NCBI RefSeq assembly: GCF_039541795.1
Contig: NZ_BAABGX010000002.1
Location: forward strand, 1-64,000
Reading direction: 5' to 3'
Origin: Nibribacter koreensis
GTDB lineage: Bacteria > Bacteroidota > Bacteroidia > Cytophagales > Hymenobacteraceae
DNA length: 64,000 nt
Shown: positions 1 through 7,889 of the stretch, one piece after another
How positions within the stretch are numbered: position 1 is the first letter of the stretch
How the letters are laid out: every line of letters starts with the position of its first letter
The notes under the pieces: model-generated
Seen by the model: the letters and a program-made list of their open reading frames with translations, nothing else
What the model was told of the DNA's origin: nothing
Database searches by the model: none
Translations under genes and position numbers: made by a program

Positions 1-10
1 CGTGCGGACA

Positions 11-142
11 CAAGCGGACGCTTGCGCCATGGCTCTTTATAGATAGTAGAACTAGCGCCATGACTATGGCTGACTAGGAGTAATTGCTTGGAGTCTGGAG
101 ACTCCAAGCATCCATAGACACGAGTCATAAGACTCGCGCCAT
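11..142. repeat. Cluster of small hairpins followed by CGCCAT
   Basis: Three short perfect hairpins lie downstream of apbE: 11-24 (CAAGC/GCTTG), 86-109 (GCTTGGAGTC/GACTCCAAGC, TGGA loop) and 121-136 (CGAGTC/GACTCG). The first and third are followed at once by CGCCAT, and a further CGCCAT sits near position 55. The first hairpin resembles the sequence at 17579-17594. The stems differ but the layout is shared, which suggests a hairpin repeat family and not a gene. Confidence 0.5.
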
Positions 143-155
143 ATAAAAGAGGTAA

Positions 156-1148
156 TTACTGCTCTGGGCTAAACTGACTCATGTCCAAATTAGGCGAGGA
201 AATGACTTTTCCGCCATCCGTAATCATGATGCAACTGTATTGCGGGTATTTTTTCAAGAGCTTCAGGCCTTTCTTTTGCCCCAGCACCATGATGGAGGTA
301 CTGAAGCCGTTGGCCATCTCAGCGCTGGGTCCGAAGACCGTCACGCTGGTCAGGCCGGTAGACGGATAGCCGGTGGCAGGATTGATGATGTGGGAATAGC
401 GCTTTCCGTCAAACTCTACAAACTTTTCATAGCTCCCAGACGTCACTACAGCGCTTTGCTTCAGCGGGACCACGGCAAACAGACTGTCTTTCTGGACGGG
501 ATTGGTGATGCCAATTATCCAGTCGGTACCATCTGGTTGCTTGCCCCAGGTGCTCATATCTCCTGAGCCGTTCACAATGCCTGCTGGTATGTCACGGGCC
601 AGCATTAAGTCGCGGCAACGGTCAGTGGCGTAGCCTTCGCCCAGCGCCCCGAAGCCAATCTTCATGCCCTTCTTTTTCAGGAAAATGGTGGAGTTTTTCT
701 TGTCTAACACAATGTTTTTGTAGCCTACCTTCTCTACAGATTTCTTCACGGCCTCGGGTGTGGGCATTTCTTCCATGGAGCCGTCAAACTTCCAGATGCG
801 GTCCATGGCGGCAAAGCTGATGTCAAAGCCGCCTTTGGTTAATTTAGACAGGCACAAAGCACGTTGGGCTAAGGCGAAAACTTCTGGGTCTACTTTGACG
901 GGCGCAATGCCGGCCATGCGGTTCACCTCTGAAATCTGCGTTTCTTCCTTCCAGTCTGAGATGAGGTATTCAATGCGGGTCACCTCTCCTATCACCGCGT
1001 CAATGCTTTTTTCTGCCGTCAGAGAATCCTTCGCCACGATGGTAATGTCAAACCGACTCCCCATTAACTTGACGGTTCGCTTTCTTAACACCTGGGCATT
1101 GACGGTGAAACTGAACACTACTAGAAATAGGAGGACAACTCTTTTCAT
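156..1148 (-). CDS. apbE: FAD:protein FMN transferase (ApbE family)
   Basis: 330 residues with an N-terminal signal peptide (MKRVVLLFLVVFSFTVNAQ), so it acts outside the cytoplasmic membrane. ApbE family enzymes attach FMN from FAD to Thr/Ser of target flavoproteins, such as subunits of Na+-pumping or electron-transfer complexes. Family motifs seen in order are MGSRFDI near residue 30, ISDW and SEVNR near 65-77, the GFGALGEGYATD loop near 165, VNGSGDMSTWG near 192, and the C-terminal SHIINPATGYPS and AEMANGFSTS, which match the metal and FAD-binding region. Length fits the family. It is transcribed leftward and alone. No target flavoprotein gene is visible in the window, so its substrate is unknown. 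Confidence 0.93.
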   Translation of the reverse strand: MKRVVLLFLVVFSFTVNAQVLRKRTVKLMGSRFDITIVAKDSLTAEKSIDAVIGEVTRIEYLISDWKEETQISEVNRMAGIAPVKVDPEVFALAQRALCLSKLTKGGFDISFAAMDRIWKFDGSMEEMPTPEAVKKSVEKVGYKNIVLDKKNSTIFLKKKGMKIGFGALGEGYATDRCRDLMLARDIPAGIVNGSGDMSTWGKQPDGTDWIIGITNPVQKDSLFAVVPLKQSAVVTSGSYEKFVEFDGKRYSHIINPATGYPSTGLTSVTVFGPSAEMANGFSTSIMVLGQKKGLKLLKKYPQYSCIMITDGGKVISSPNLDMSQFSPEQ

Positions 1149-1232
1149 GCTACAAATTTCGGCATTTTAAAAGAAGCCGACACGATTAGGCGGATGGAAT
1201 GTATTACCACCCTTATAAATTGTAACGCTTCT

Positions 1233-1270
1233 CGTTTTTGGCTTATTTTCTGGAAATCAGATTAAAAACA
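1233..1270. repeat. 38-nt palindromic repeat, copy 1
   Basis: The left arm is close to consensus. The right arm is decayed (GAAATCAGATTAAAAACA). It lies upstream of apbE. Confidence 0.8.
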
Positions 1271-1309
1271 ATGTCCTTTTCGGGGGCTTTCAGCTTCTAC
1301 CCACTGCTA

Positions 1310-1560
1310 CTGCTTTTGTGCACGCAGTTGGTTATTCCTGAGAAGGTTCTTCCTTCCGGTGCCCTTATGCCGCGTTGTTTCATTTTTACCGCCAAGCGCT
1401 CGCGGCCGCGGGGCCCCGTCTTCCCGCCTCGCGCTGTACCAGTTTGCCTCCTTTGTATGGTCACCACCTTGCCGGTTTAACCAGTATAGCCTTGTCGTGA
1501 CCGCTGTCAGGACAGAGGCGGCAACCTGCTTAGGCGGCTCGCCGGAAAGACTGGATTGGT
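1310..1560 (+). repeat. Diverged fragment of the ~500-bp repeat
   Basis: The block around 1393-1420 (GCGCTCGCGGCCGCGGGG followed by CCCGTCTT) and the preceding TTCCGGTGC match the core of the 500-bp units at 10.8, 16.7, 21.4 and 58.7 kb. The rest has drifted and the ORFs in it are not conserved. No gene is supported in 1149-1894. Confidence 0.45.
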
Positions 1561-1666
1561 TGCGTTTGGCAAGGACTGTTACCAATCGCTTCCATGTTCT
1601 GGGATTTATCTTCTTGTGACCTTCTAAGACACCTCTGCTTTCCAAAACTTTAACCATTCGCAGATT

Positions 1667-1727
1667 CCCCCCTTGAGGGTTGCCCAAACGAGAGTTTGAG
1701 GCACCGAGCGTAGCTCTAAGGGGGTGT
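1667..1727 (+). repeat. Composite repeat, short arm (copy 1)
   Basis: CCCCCTTGAGGGTTGCCC, then a run ending AGCTCTAAGGGGGTGT. The same roughly 60-nt block recurs at 11415-11476 and inverted at 16561-16621. Its two ends (ACCCCCTT and AAGGGGGT) are inverted, so it can fold. Confidence 0.6.
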
Positions 1728-1814
1728 CTATACCATCAGATGAAAAAGCTCCCCTCTCTATTGGAGAGGGGCTGGGGTGAGGTTTAACCTTATTCCCGCA
1801 CAACACGCCAAAAC

Positions 1815-1850
1815 AAAGTCCCTTGCCAATTGAACTTGACAAGGGACTTT
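1815..1850 (-). terminator. Terminator of the GH92 gene
   Basis: 11-bp perfect arms AAAGTCCCTTG/CAAGGGACTTT with a 14-nt loop, 45 bp past the GH92 stop. The leftward tail is GTTTTG and not a pure U run. Confidence 0.6.
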
Positions 1851-1894
1851 ACTAGAGTTGAAAATTATAGACTATCGCCTTTAGCTAACCAAGA

Positions 1895-4189
1895 CTACTT
1901 CTTTGCCTTACTGCTCATGTAAAAGGTGAGTTTGCCGCCATTGGCCAAGTCAGCGTGATTCAGGAAGGGTTGCGTAAGGGCCTTGCCATTCAACTCTACT
2001 TTCTGCACGAAGACGTTTTTGTCGCTTTGGTTTTTGGCTTCAATAGTGAAGGTTTTTCCATTCTCCAAGGCTATGGTGGCTTCTTTCACGGAGGGGCTTC
2101 CTAACGCATATTGCGTAGAGCCGGGGGCTACGGGGTAGAACCCGAGGGAGCTGAACAAGTACCAGGCACTCATCTGGCCGCAGTCATCGTTTCCGCCCAG
2201 GCCGTCTACGGTGGCTTGGTACTGTTTCTTGAGGATCATGCGCACGCGTTCCTGGGTTTTCCAGGGCTGGTCGGTCCAGTTGTAGAGGTAGGCTACGTGG
2301 TGGGCAGGTTCGTTGCCGTGCACGTAGTTGCCAATGATGCCTTCGCGGGTAATATCCTCGGTGTCGGCAAAAAACTCATCTGGAAGGTGCATGGTGAAGA
2401 GCGAATCCAAGTGCGGTACAAATTTCTTGTTTCCGCCCATTACTTGAATCATCTCGGCGGGCGCATGCGGCACATACAAACTATAGTTCCAAGCGTTGCC
2501 TTCAATAAAGCCCTGGTTGTGGGTGCTCAAGACATCAAACTCCTTCTTGAAGGTGCCATCGCTCAGCTTAGGACGCATGTACCCAATGCGGGTGTCATAC
2601 ACGTTCTTCCAGTTCTGGGCGCGCTTGCTGAACTCCTGGTACACCTCTTGACGGCCTAGTTTTTGAGCTACCTGGGCAATGCACCAATCGTCATAGGCAT
2701 ATTCCAGCGTCTTGGACACCGAGGAGCCATTCTTGTCTTCGGGCACGTAGCCTAGTTGCATGTAGTATTGCAGGCCGTCATAATAGCCTTGGCGGGCCGT
2801 GGCCGCGCAGGCGTCCAGGGCGCGGTTGGCATCGCCAGTGTACGTGCCTTTCATAATAGCATCTGCAATCACCGACACACTGTGGTAGCCAATCATGCAC
2901 CAGTTTTCATTGGCGTGGTGCGACCAAACCGGCAACATGTTGTGTACGCTCTGGTCATAGTGTGCCAGCATGGAGCTAACCATATCGGCGTTGCGTTTGG
3001 GCTGAACAATGTTAAACCACGGATGCAGGGCGCGATACGTATCCCAAAGCGAGAAGGTAGTATAGTTGGTGAAGCCGTTGGCTACGTGGTTGTTCTGGTC
3101 CAGGCCGCGGTACTGGTTGTCTACGTCCATGTAGGTGGTTGGCCCCAGAAAGGTGTGGTACAGCGCAGTGTAGAAGTTGATGTAGTCGTCCTTGGTTGGC
3201 AACACGGCGCGCACTTTCCCAAGCTCCCTATTCCATAGCGCTTGGCTTTCATTCTTCACGCGGTCAAAATCCCAATGCGGAATCTCAGCACGCATGTTCG
3301 CCAAAGCCCCTGCCGTACTCACCGGCGACAGCGCGAATTTGATTTTCAGCTTCTCTCCTTCCTCTGTCTTGAAATCGAAGTAAGCGCGCAACTGTTTGCC
3401 CGCCATCTCCGGGAAGTTCTTGGTCTGGTCAAACTTGCGCCAGAAGCCTTTGTACACCTGCGCTTTGCTGTAGTCTTTGTTGCCGTAGCTGGTGAAGGGC
3501 TTGGAGAAAGACATGGCAAAATACACGGTGCGCGTTCTGGCCCAGCCGTTGGTCATGCGGTAACCGGTAATCAAAGTATCATTTTCAATTCGCAAAAAGG
3601 TCCAGGTGTTCTTATCCTCATAGTTGTAAATGCCGTGCATCAAATCCAGGATGATGTGCGCCTCGTCTGACTTCGGGAAGGTGTATTGGTGCATGCCCAC
3701 GCGGTTGGTGGCCGTGAGCTCTGCCTGAATGTTGTGGTCGTCCAGCTTAACGCTGTAATAGGCCGCCTCTGCGCGCTCATTGTTATGCGAGAACTTGGAC
3801 CGAAAACCGCTCCCTGGTTTAGCCTCCGTGCCGGGATTCAATTGCAGTTTGCCGGTGGTGGGCATGATCAGGAAATCGCCTAAGTCTGAGTGGCCAGTCC
3901 CAGAAAAGTGCGTGTGGCTGAAGCCCACAATGGTAGGGTCATCATACTGGTAGCCGGCGCAGTATTTGTACACGTCCTTGTTGTACTTGCCGCCCATCTC
4001 ATAGGGTATGGTATCTGTGTCTGGTGACAGTTGGACCATACCAAACGGGGCCGTGGCGCCGGGGTAGGTATGGCCCATTTTAGCGGTACCAATCATAGGA
4101 TTCACCCAGCGCACCAAGTCAAAAGGCGGCTTCTGGGCAAAGGCTGAGAACTGCAAGAACAAGAAAGCGAGGAAGAAGAGTTTTCTCAT
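1895..4189 (-). CDS. GH92 family alpha-mannosidase, secreted
   Basis: 764 residues with a signal peptide (MRKLFFLAFLFLQFSAFAQ), so exported to periplasm or surface. GH92 enzymes are Ca2+-dependent inverting exo-alpha-mannosidases that trim mannose from N-glycans or mannans. Signature stretches are NPMIGT and GHTYPGATAPFGMVQLSPDT near residues 30-57, GFSHTHFSGTGHSDLGD near 108-124, SLWDTYRALHPW near 385, and the C-terminal GNEPAHHVAYLYNW and GLGGNDDCGQMSAWYLFSSL with the catalytic acid/base region. Length is typical for the family. It stands alone, without a SusC/SusD pair or other glycosidases nearby, so it is not in a recognisable polysaccharide utilisation locus. Specificity (alpha-1,2, 1,3 or 1,6) cannot be read from sequence. 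Confidence 0.94.
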   Translation of the reverse strand: MRKLFFLAFLFLQFSAFAQKPPFDLVRWVNPMIGTAKMGHTYPGATAPFGMVQLSPDTDTIPYEMGGKYNKDVYKYCAGYQYDDPTIVGFSHTHFSGTGHSDLGDFLIMPTTGKLQLNPGTEAKPGSGFRSKFSHNNERAEAAYYSVKLDDHNIQAELTATNRVGMHQYTFPKSDEAHIILDLMHGIYNYEDKNTWTFLRIENDTLITGYRMTNGWARTRTVYFAMSFSKPFTSYGNKDYSKAQVYKGFWRKFDQTKNFPEMAGKQLRAYFDFKTEEGEKLKIKFALSPVSTAGALANMRAEIPHWDFDRVKNESQALWNRELGKVRAVLPTKDDYINFYTALYHTFLGPTTYMDVDNQYRGLDQNNHVANGFTNYTTFSLWDTYRALHPWFNIVQPKRNADMVSSMLAHYDQSVHNMLPVWSHHANENWCMIGYHSVSVIADAIMKGTYTGDANRALDACAATARQGYYDGLQYYMQLGYVPEDKNGSSVSKTLEYAYDDWCIAQVAQKLGRQEVYQEFSKRAQNWKNVYDTRIGYMRPKLSDGTFKKEFDVLSTHNQGFIEGNAWNYSLYVPHAPAEMIQVMGGNKKFVPHLDSLFTMHLPDEFFADTEDITREGIIGNYVHGNEPAHHVAYLYNWTDQPWKTQERVRMILKKQYQATVDGLGGNDDCGQMSAWYLFSSLGFYPVAPGSTQYALGSPSVKEATIALENGKTFTIEAKNQSDKNVFVQKVELNGKALTQPFLNHADLANGGKLTFYMSSKAKK

Positions 4190-4244
4190 GGCGGGGAAAA
4201 TATGATGCAGGAAAAGTCCCGCCTAAAGATAGAAGGATGCCGCT

Positions 4245-4305
4245 AAAAAAAGGATTCGTTTTTAGCCTGATTTCTAGGAAAGAGGCCAAAAACGAATCCG
4301 TCTGT
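4245..4305 (-). terminator. Terminator of the MDR gene built on repeat copy 2
   Basis: The palindrome is extended outward by GGATT/AATCC to a stem of about 23 bp with mismatches near the loop. Read leftward, it is followed by seven Ts (A7 at 4245-4251 on the plus strand). This is a standard intrinsic terminator for the gene ending at 4347. Confidence 0.65.
4257..4294. repeat. 38-nt palindromic repeat, copy 2
   Basis: Outer arms are intact (CGTTTTTAGCC and GGCCAAAAACG). Centre TA. Confidence 0.85.
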
Positions 4306-4346
4306 AGTTTACTCTAAGTAAGCGCATTCTCTGCGTTTGATTTCAG

Positions 4347-5297
4347 CTAAGGCACAATCACAATCTTACCGGTGGTATGATGGGTTTCTATCTGGCGCAT
4401 GGCCTCGGCGGCTTGGTCCAAGGTGTAAGTACCGCTCACATGGACCTTGAGTTCCCCTGCTTCGGCTAGCTGGCACAAATGCTCCAATTGAGTGGAGTTG
4501 GGCTCCACAAACACGTACTGGAAGTTGAGGCTCTTGTCCAGGTCCTGGCCTTGGTTTAAAATGGAGACTAGCTTTCCCCTGGGCTTGAGCGCTTCCAGAC
4601 TTTGGGTGAGGGTTTCGCCGCTGGCCGCGTCAAAAATCAGGTCCACGCCTTCTGGGCAGATCGCTTTCACGGCCTGGCCCACTTGGTTGTCTTTGTAATC
4701 AAGGGTATGGTCGGCGCCCAGGTCTTGCATGAATTTGTGGTTTTTCTGGCTGGCCACACCAATGACGGTGGCGCCTTTGTCTTTGGCCAACTGGATGCCC
4801 AGACTACCCACGCCGCCTGAGGCGCCCAGAATCAAGACCGTCTGCCCAGCTTGTAGATGGCCTGCATCAAACAGAGACTGGTACGCTGTCAAACCCACCA
4901 ATGGAATACCGGCGGCTTCCTCAAACCTCAGGTTCTTAGGCTTAAGCGCCAGGTAACTTTCGGGCAGGACGATGTATTCGGCAAAGGTACCGTGTTGTAC
5001 GGTGGGTCTTCGGGCATAGGCGTACACTTCGTCGCCGGGCTTGAAGCGGCGGGCACTAAAACCACATTCTTCTACCACGCCCGCCATGTCCCAACCCGGT
5101 ATCACCGGAAAGTTCAGAGGCAGAAAATCCTTGAGCCAACCTTCGCGCACGGCAGCGTCTACGGGGTTGACGCCGGCGGCTTTTATGCGCACCAAGACCT
5201 CGCCCTCCAGGACGGCCTGCTGGTTAAGCTCTCCTATTTTTATCTGGCCGGCATCTCCATAGCATTCATAATAAGCGGCTTTATTTTTCTTAGACAT
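4347..5297 (-). CDS. Zinc-independent MDR oxidoreductase (quinone oxidoreductase-like)
   Basis: 316 residues of the medium-chain dehydrogenase/reductase superfamily. The N-terminal GroES-like domain has AAGVNPVDAAVREG near residue 40 and IPGWDMAGVV near 66. The Rossmann domain has the nucleotide-binding loop ILGASGGVGSLGIQLAKD near 155-172 and the C-terminal GKIVIV. The structural Cys cluster and catalytic Cys of zinc alcohol dehydrogenases are absent, so it belongs with NADPH:quinone reductases that act on quinones or reactive enals. No signal peptide, so cytoplasmic. Start is ATG at 5297. A (GAGT)6 microsatellite lies just upstream in the leader. The true substrate is unknown. Confidence 0.88.
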   Translation of the reverse strand: MSKKNKAAYYECYGDAGQIKIGELNQQAVLEGEVLVRIKAAGVNPVDAAVREGWLKDFLPLNFPVIPGWDMAGVVEECGFSARRFKPGDEVYAYARRPTVQHGTFAEYIVLPESYLALKPKNLRFEEAAGIPLVGLTAYQSLFDAGHLQAGQTVLILGASGGVGSLGIQLAKDKGATVIGVASQKNHKFMQDLGADHTLDYKDNQVGQAVKAICPEGVDLIFDAASGETLTQSLEALKPRGKLVSILNQGQDLDKSLNFQYVFVEPNSTQLEHLCQLAEAGELKVHVSGTYTLDQAAEAMRQIETHHTTGKIVIVP

Positions 5298-5306
5298 AGT
5301 ATTATT

Positions 5307-5330
5307 GAGTGAGTGAGTGAGTGAGTGAGT
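5307..5330. repeat. Tetranucleotide microsatellite (GAGT)6
   Basis: Six uninterrupted GAGT units (ACTC on the coding strand) 10-33 bp upstream of the MDR start codon. They lie in the probable 5' leader or promoter and not in the coding frame. Confidence 0.95.
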
Positions 5331-5435
5331 AATTACAATTAGTTGGAGGCCTTGCTATAAAATCCCTCTTGGTTTTACCTCTAATTCTCATGAGGGTTTT
5401 GGTTAAAAGCTGCGGACTTGTCTATATGAGCCGGC

Positions 5436-5473
5436 CGTTTTTGGCCTTATTTCCAGAAAAAAGGCCAAAAACG
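5436..5473. repeat. 38-nt palindromic repeat, copy 3
   Basis: Lies in the divergent gap between the MDR gene and pepD, where a shared terminator is not expected. Arms match except near the centre (CA). Confidence 0.85.
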
Positions 5474-5598
5474 AGGACTCCATCTAGAGTAAATTGCCTT
5501 TTGGAGTCAGAACCGTTTACTACCTTTACCCCCGAAACAGAATCCCTTCTTCCAGAAGAATTTGTCTCTGGGCGGCAGGGCTAACCAAAAGAAACAGT

Positions 5599-7065
5599 AT
5601 GAGCAGTCAGATAGAATCTTTAGAACCAAAAGCCCTGTGGCAACATTTTTCGGCCTTGAACGCCGTTCCAAGACCCTCTAAAAAAGAAGAGCGCGTGATC
5701 CAGTTCATGCAGGAGTTCGGGAAGAGCCTGGGCCTGGAAACCATCACGGATGAAGTGGGCAACGTCATCATCAAGAAGCCTGCCACCGCCGGCATGGAAG
5801 ACCGCCCAACCCTGGTATTGCAAAGCCACCTGGACATGGTGCACCAGAAAAACGCCGACACGGAGTTCGATTTCAATACCCAAGGCATACAGATGGAAGT
5901 GGACGGTGACTGGGTAAAAGCCAAAGGCACCACCTTGGGCGCCGACAACGGCATTGGCGTAGCCACCATCATGGCTTTACTCTCCTCCACAGACGTTGCG
6001 CACCCCGCTTTAGAGGCTTTGTTCACCATTGACGAGGAAACCGGCATGACCGGTGCCATGGGCTTGAAAGGCGGTTTGCTGGACGGCTCCATTCTCTTGA
6101 ACCTAGACACCGAAAACGACCAGGAACTGACCATTGGCTGTGCGGGTGGTATTGACGTAACAGCCACGGGCAACTACCACTCAGAAAGCATTCCGTTTGA
6201 CTTCACGGGTTTTAAATTGAGCATTACCGGTTTGACCGGCGGCCACTCGGGCATGGACATTCACCTGGGCCGCGGCAACGCCAACAAGCTCATGAACCGC
6301 CTTTTGTACCAAGCTGCTGATAAGTTCAACGTGCGCGTGTACAGCATTGACGGTGGTAGCCTGCGCAACGCCATCCCAAGAGAATCCTTCGCGGAGGTGG
6401 CCGTACCCGAAGAGAAAGCTGAGGCGTTTGAGCAATTCATTCAAACGCAGGCTGACATCCTGAAAGCCGAATATGCTATCACCGACGCTCACTTAGAGGT
6501 GAAAGGCGAACACATTGACCTGCCATCTCTGGCTATTTCACAGGAGTTCCAGAGCCTACTGTTGCGCGTTTTGTACGCCTGCCCGAACGGCATTTACCGC
6601 ATGAGCCCGGCTATTGAAGGCTTGGTGCAAACGTCCAACAACCTGGCCCGCGTGCTGGTAAAAGACGGCGAATACTCCTTGCAGTGCCTTACCCGTAGTT
6701 CGGTAGACTCTGAAAAATTAGACCTAGCCGATGCCATCAAGTCTACCTTTGAACTGGCCGGCGCCAACGTAACCTTTAAAGGCGCCTACCCGGGCTGGAC
6801 GCCTAAGCCAGACGCAACCATCGTGAAACTGATGAGCGGCCTGTACCAAGAGTTGTTCAAAAGCGCCCCGCACGTGAATGCCTGCCACGCTGGCTTGGAG
6901 TGCGGCATCCTGGGCACCAACTACCCAGACATGGAGATGATCTCCTTCGGACCGAACATCACGGGCGCCCACTCACCAGACGAGAAAGTGCAGATTAGCT
7001 CTGTCCAGAAATTCTGGGGCTTCTTGTTAGAGACCTTGCAAAAACTGCCAAAAAAAGCAGCATAA
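5599..7065 (+). CDS. pepD: Aminoacyl-histidine dipeptidase (M20C, PepD)
   Basis: 488 residues from ATG 5599; the frame stays open further upstream, but that stretch holds a palindromic repeat and no conserved residues. Cytoplasmic metallopeptidase splitting Xaa-His and other dipeptides. Two-zinc M20 motifs are visible: LQSHLDMVHQK (His and Asp ligands), GADNGIGVATIMA with the bridging Asp, FTIDEETGMTGAMGL with the catalytic Glu pair, ILLNLDTE, and the C-terminal CHAGLECGI and GPNITGAHSPDE with the last His ligand. The dimerisation insert GGHSGMDIHLGRGNANKLM is typical of PepD. Length matches the family (about 485). Single gene, closed by a strong hairpin. Upstream AAAAGAAAC is only a weak ribosome binding site. 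Confidence 0.95.
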   Translation: MSSQIESLEPKALWQHFSALNAVPRPSKKEERVIQFMQEFGKSLGLETITDEVGNVIIKKPATAGMEDRPTLVLQSHLDMVHQKNADTEFDFNTQGIQMEVDGDWVKAKGTTLGADNGIGVATIMALLSSTDVAHPALEALFTIDEETGMTGAMGLKGGLLDGSILLNLDTENDQELTIGCAGGIDVTATGNYHSESIPFDFTGFKLSITGLTGGHSGMDIHLGRGNANKLMNRLLYQAADKFNVRVYSIDGGSLRNAIPRESFAEVAVPEEKAEAFEQFIQTQADILKAEYAITDAHLEVKGEHIDLPSLAISQEFQSLLLRVLYACPNGIYRMSPAIEGLVQTSNNLARVLVKDGEYSLQCLTRSSVDSEKLDLADAIKSTFELAGANVTFKGAYPGWTPKPDATIVKLMSGLYQELFKSAPHVNACHAGLECGILGTNYPDMEMISFGPNITGAHSPDEKVQISSVQKFWGFLLETLQKLPKKAA

Positions 7066-7083
7066 ACAATTTATATTATGTAA

Positions 7084-7127
7084 TGGAAGCGCCTTGCTCA
7101 ACTTGGTAGTTGAGCAAGGCGCTTCCA
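7084..7127 (+). terminator. Terminator of pepD
   Basis: 20-bp perfect arms (TGGAAGCGCCTTGCTCAACT and its complement) with a 4-nt loop, starting 19 bp past the stop. The T-run ATTTT that follows is the start of repeat copy 4. Confidence 0.8.
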
Positions 7128-7163
7128 TTTTCAGCCTGTTTTCTGGGAAATAGGTTAAAAATG
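7126..7163. repeat. 38-nt palindromic repeat, copy 4
   Basis: Ends are CATTTT and AAAATG, a paired change from CGTTTT/AAAACG. It abuts and overlaps the pepD terminator. Confidence 0.75.
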
Positions 7164-7169
7164 GAATGA

Positions 7170-7490
7170 GCCAAGCAATGCGTTAGAGACAAGGCGGTGC
7201 CGTTGTCCCTACAATACCGCGCCAGCGCATACAGGCATTGCCACGTCTCCACCAGCAGTCCGCCCGCCGACCGACCTTGCGCAGGGCAGCCCTGGCTGTG
7301 CGCCCGGAGCATGGGCAGGGACCGGGCAGTGGCCTATCAACCAGCAAAGGCGTAAGCCCACTATGAAACGAATCACACCAGCCAGGTGCAGAGAGAATGA
7401 AGAAAAGACTGTCTGAGCGGCAGCGAGTTTCTTTTCTTCTTGATTCTTTTGGTTACTTTTCTCATCAAGGAGAAAAGTAACAAACGCCAA
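7170..7490 (-). repeat. Degenerate repeat segment with VTFLLDEKSNQKNQ-type translation
   Basis: The leftward translation contains FVTFLLDEKSNQKNQ followed by KKLAAAQTVF. To my recollection, similar text recurs as spurious small ORFs across many Bacteroidota genomes, which points to a dispersed non-coding element. A perfect hairpin, GTTACTTTTCTC with its complement, lies at 7452-7481. Its start also carries the GACAAGGC...TTGTC motif of the composite repeat. The rest of the 7164-7889 gap holds a GTTGGTG/CACCAAC hairpin at 7561-7578 and simple repetitive text. No gene is supported. Confidence 0.35.
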
Positions 7491-7788
7491 TAGAAAAGTT
7501 AAGAGTTGAAAGTTTAGAATTAAGAGTTAGGAGGCAGAGGCTTGGACGGCAATCTTAGTCGTTGGTGAGAACACCAACAACGGCGGGCTGTTAAATGGCG
7601 ATGAATCGAATTATCTTAGGACTCAGGATTCAGAACTCGTACGTCATCCCCCTACCCCCTCCCGGAACAAGTCCGGGATCTTCGACTTCAAAAGGGGACG
7701 AAGCAGATTGAGTTGCTGGTGCTAACACCAACAACACCAGTCCTGATGATAATGCTTCAGCAATTGACAATCAGCCATCAATCAAAAC

Positions 7789-7826
7789 CGTTTTCAGCCT
7801 CCTTTCTAGAAAACAGCCTAAAAACG
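7789..7826. repeat. 38-nt palindromic repeat, copy 5
   Basis: Upstream of the J-domain-like gene. CGTTTT and AAAACG ends intact, middle of both arms drifted. Confidence 0.8.
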
Positions 7827-7889
7827 AACCTTACAAACCAGTACCTTTGCATCTCAGTAAACCTAGCAACCACCCAACGCTCTTCCCCC

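Noticed and set aside
5494..5598. N-terminal extension of PepD
   Set aside because: The upstream frame has no family residues and overlaps the leader region next to repeat copy 3. ATG 5599 gives the normal family length.
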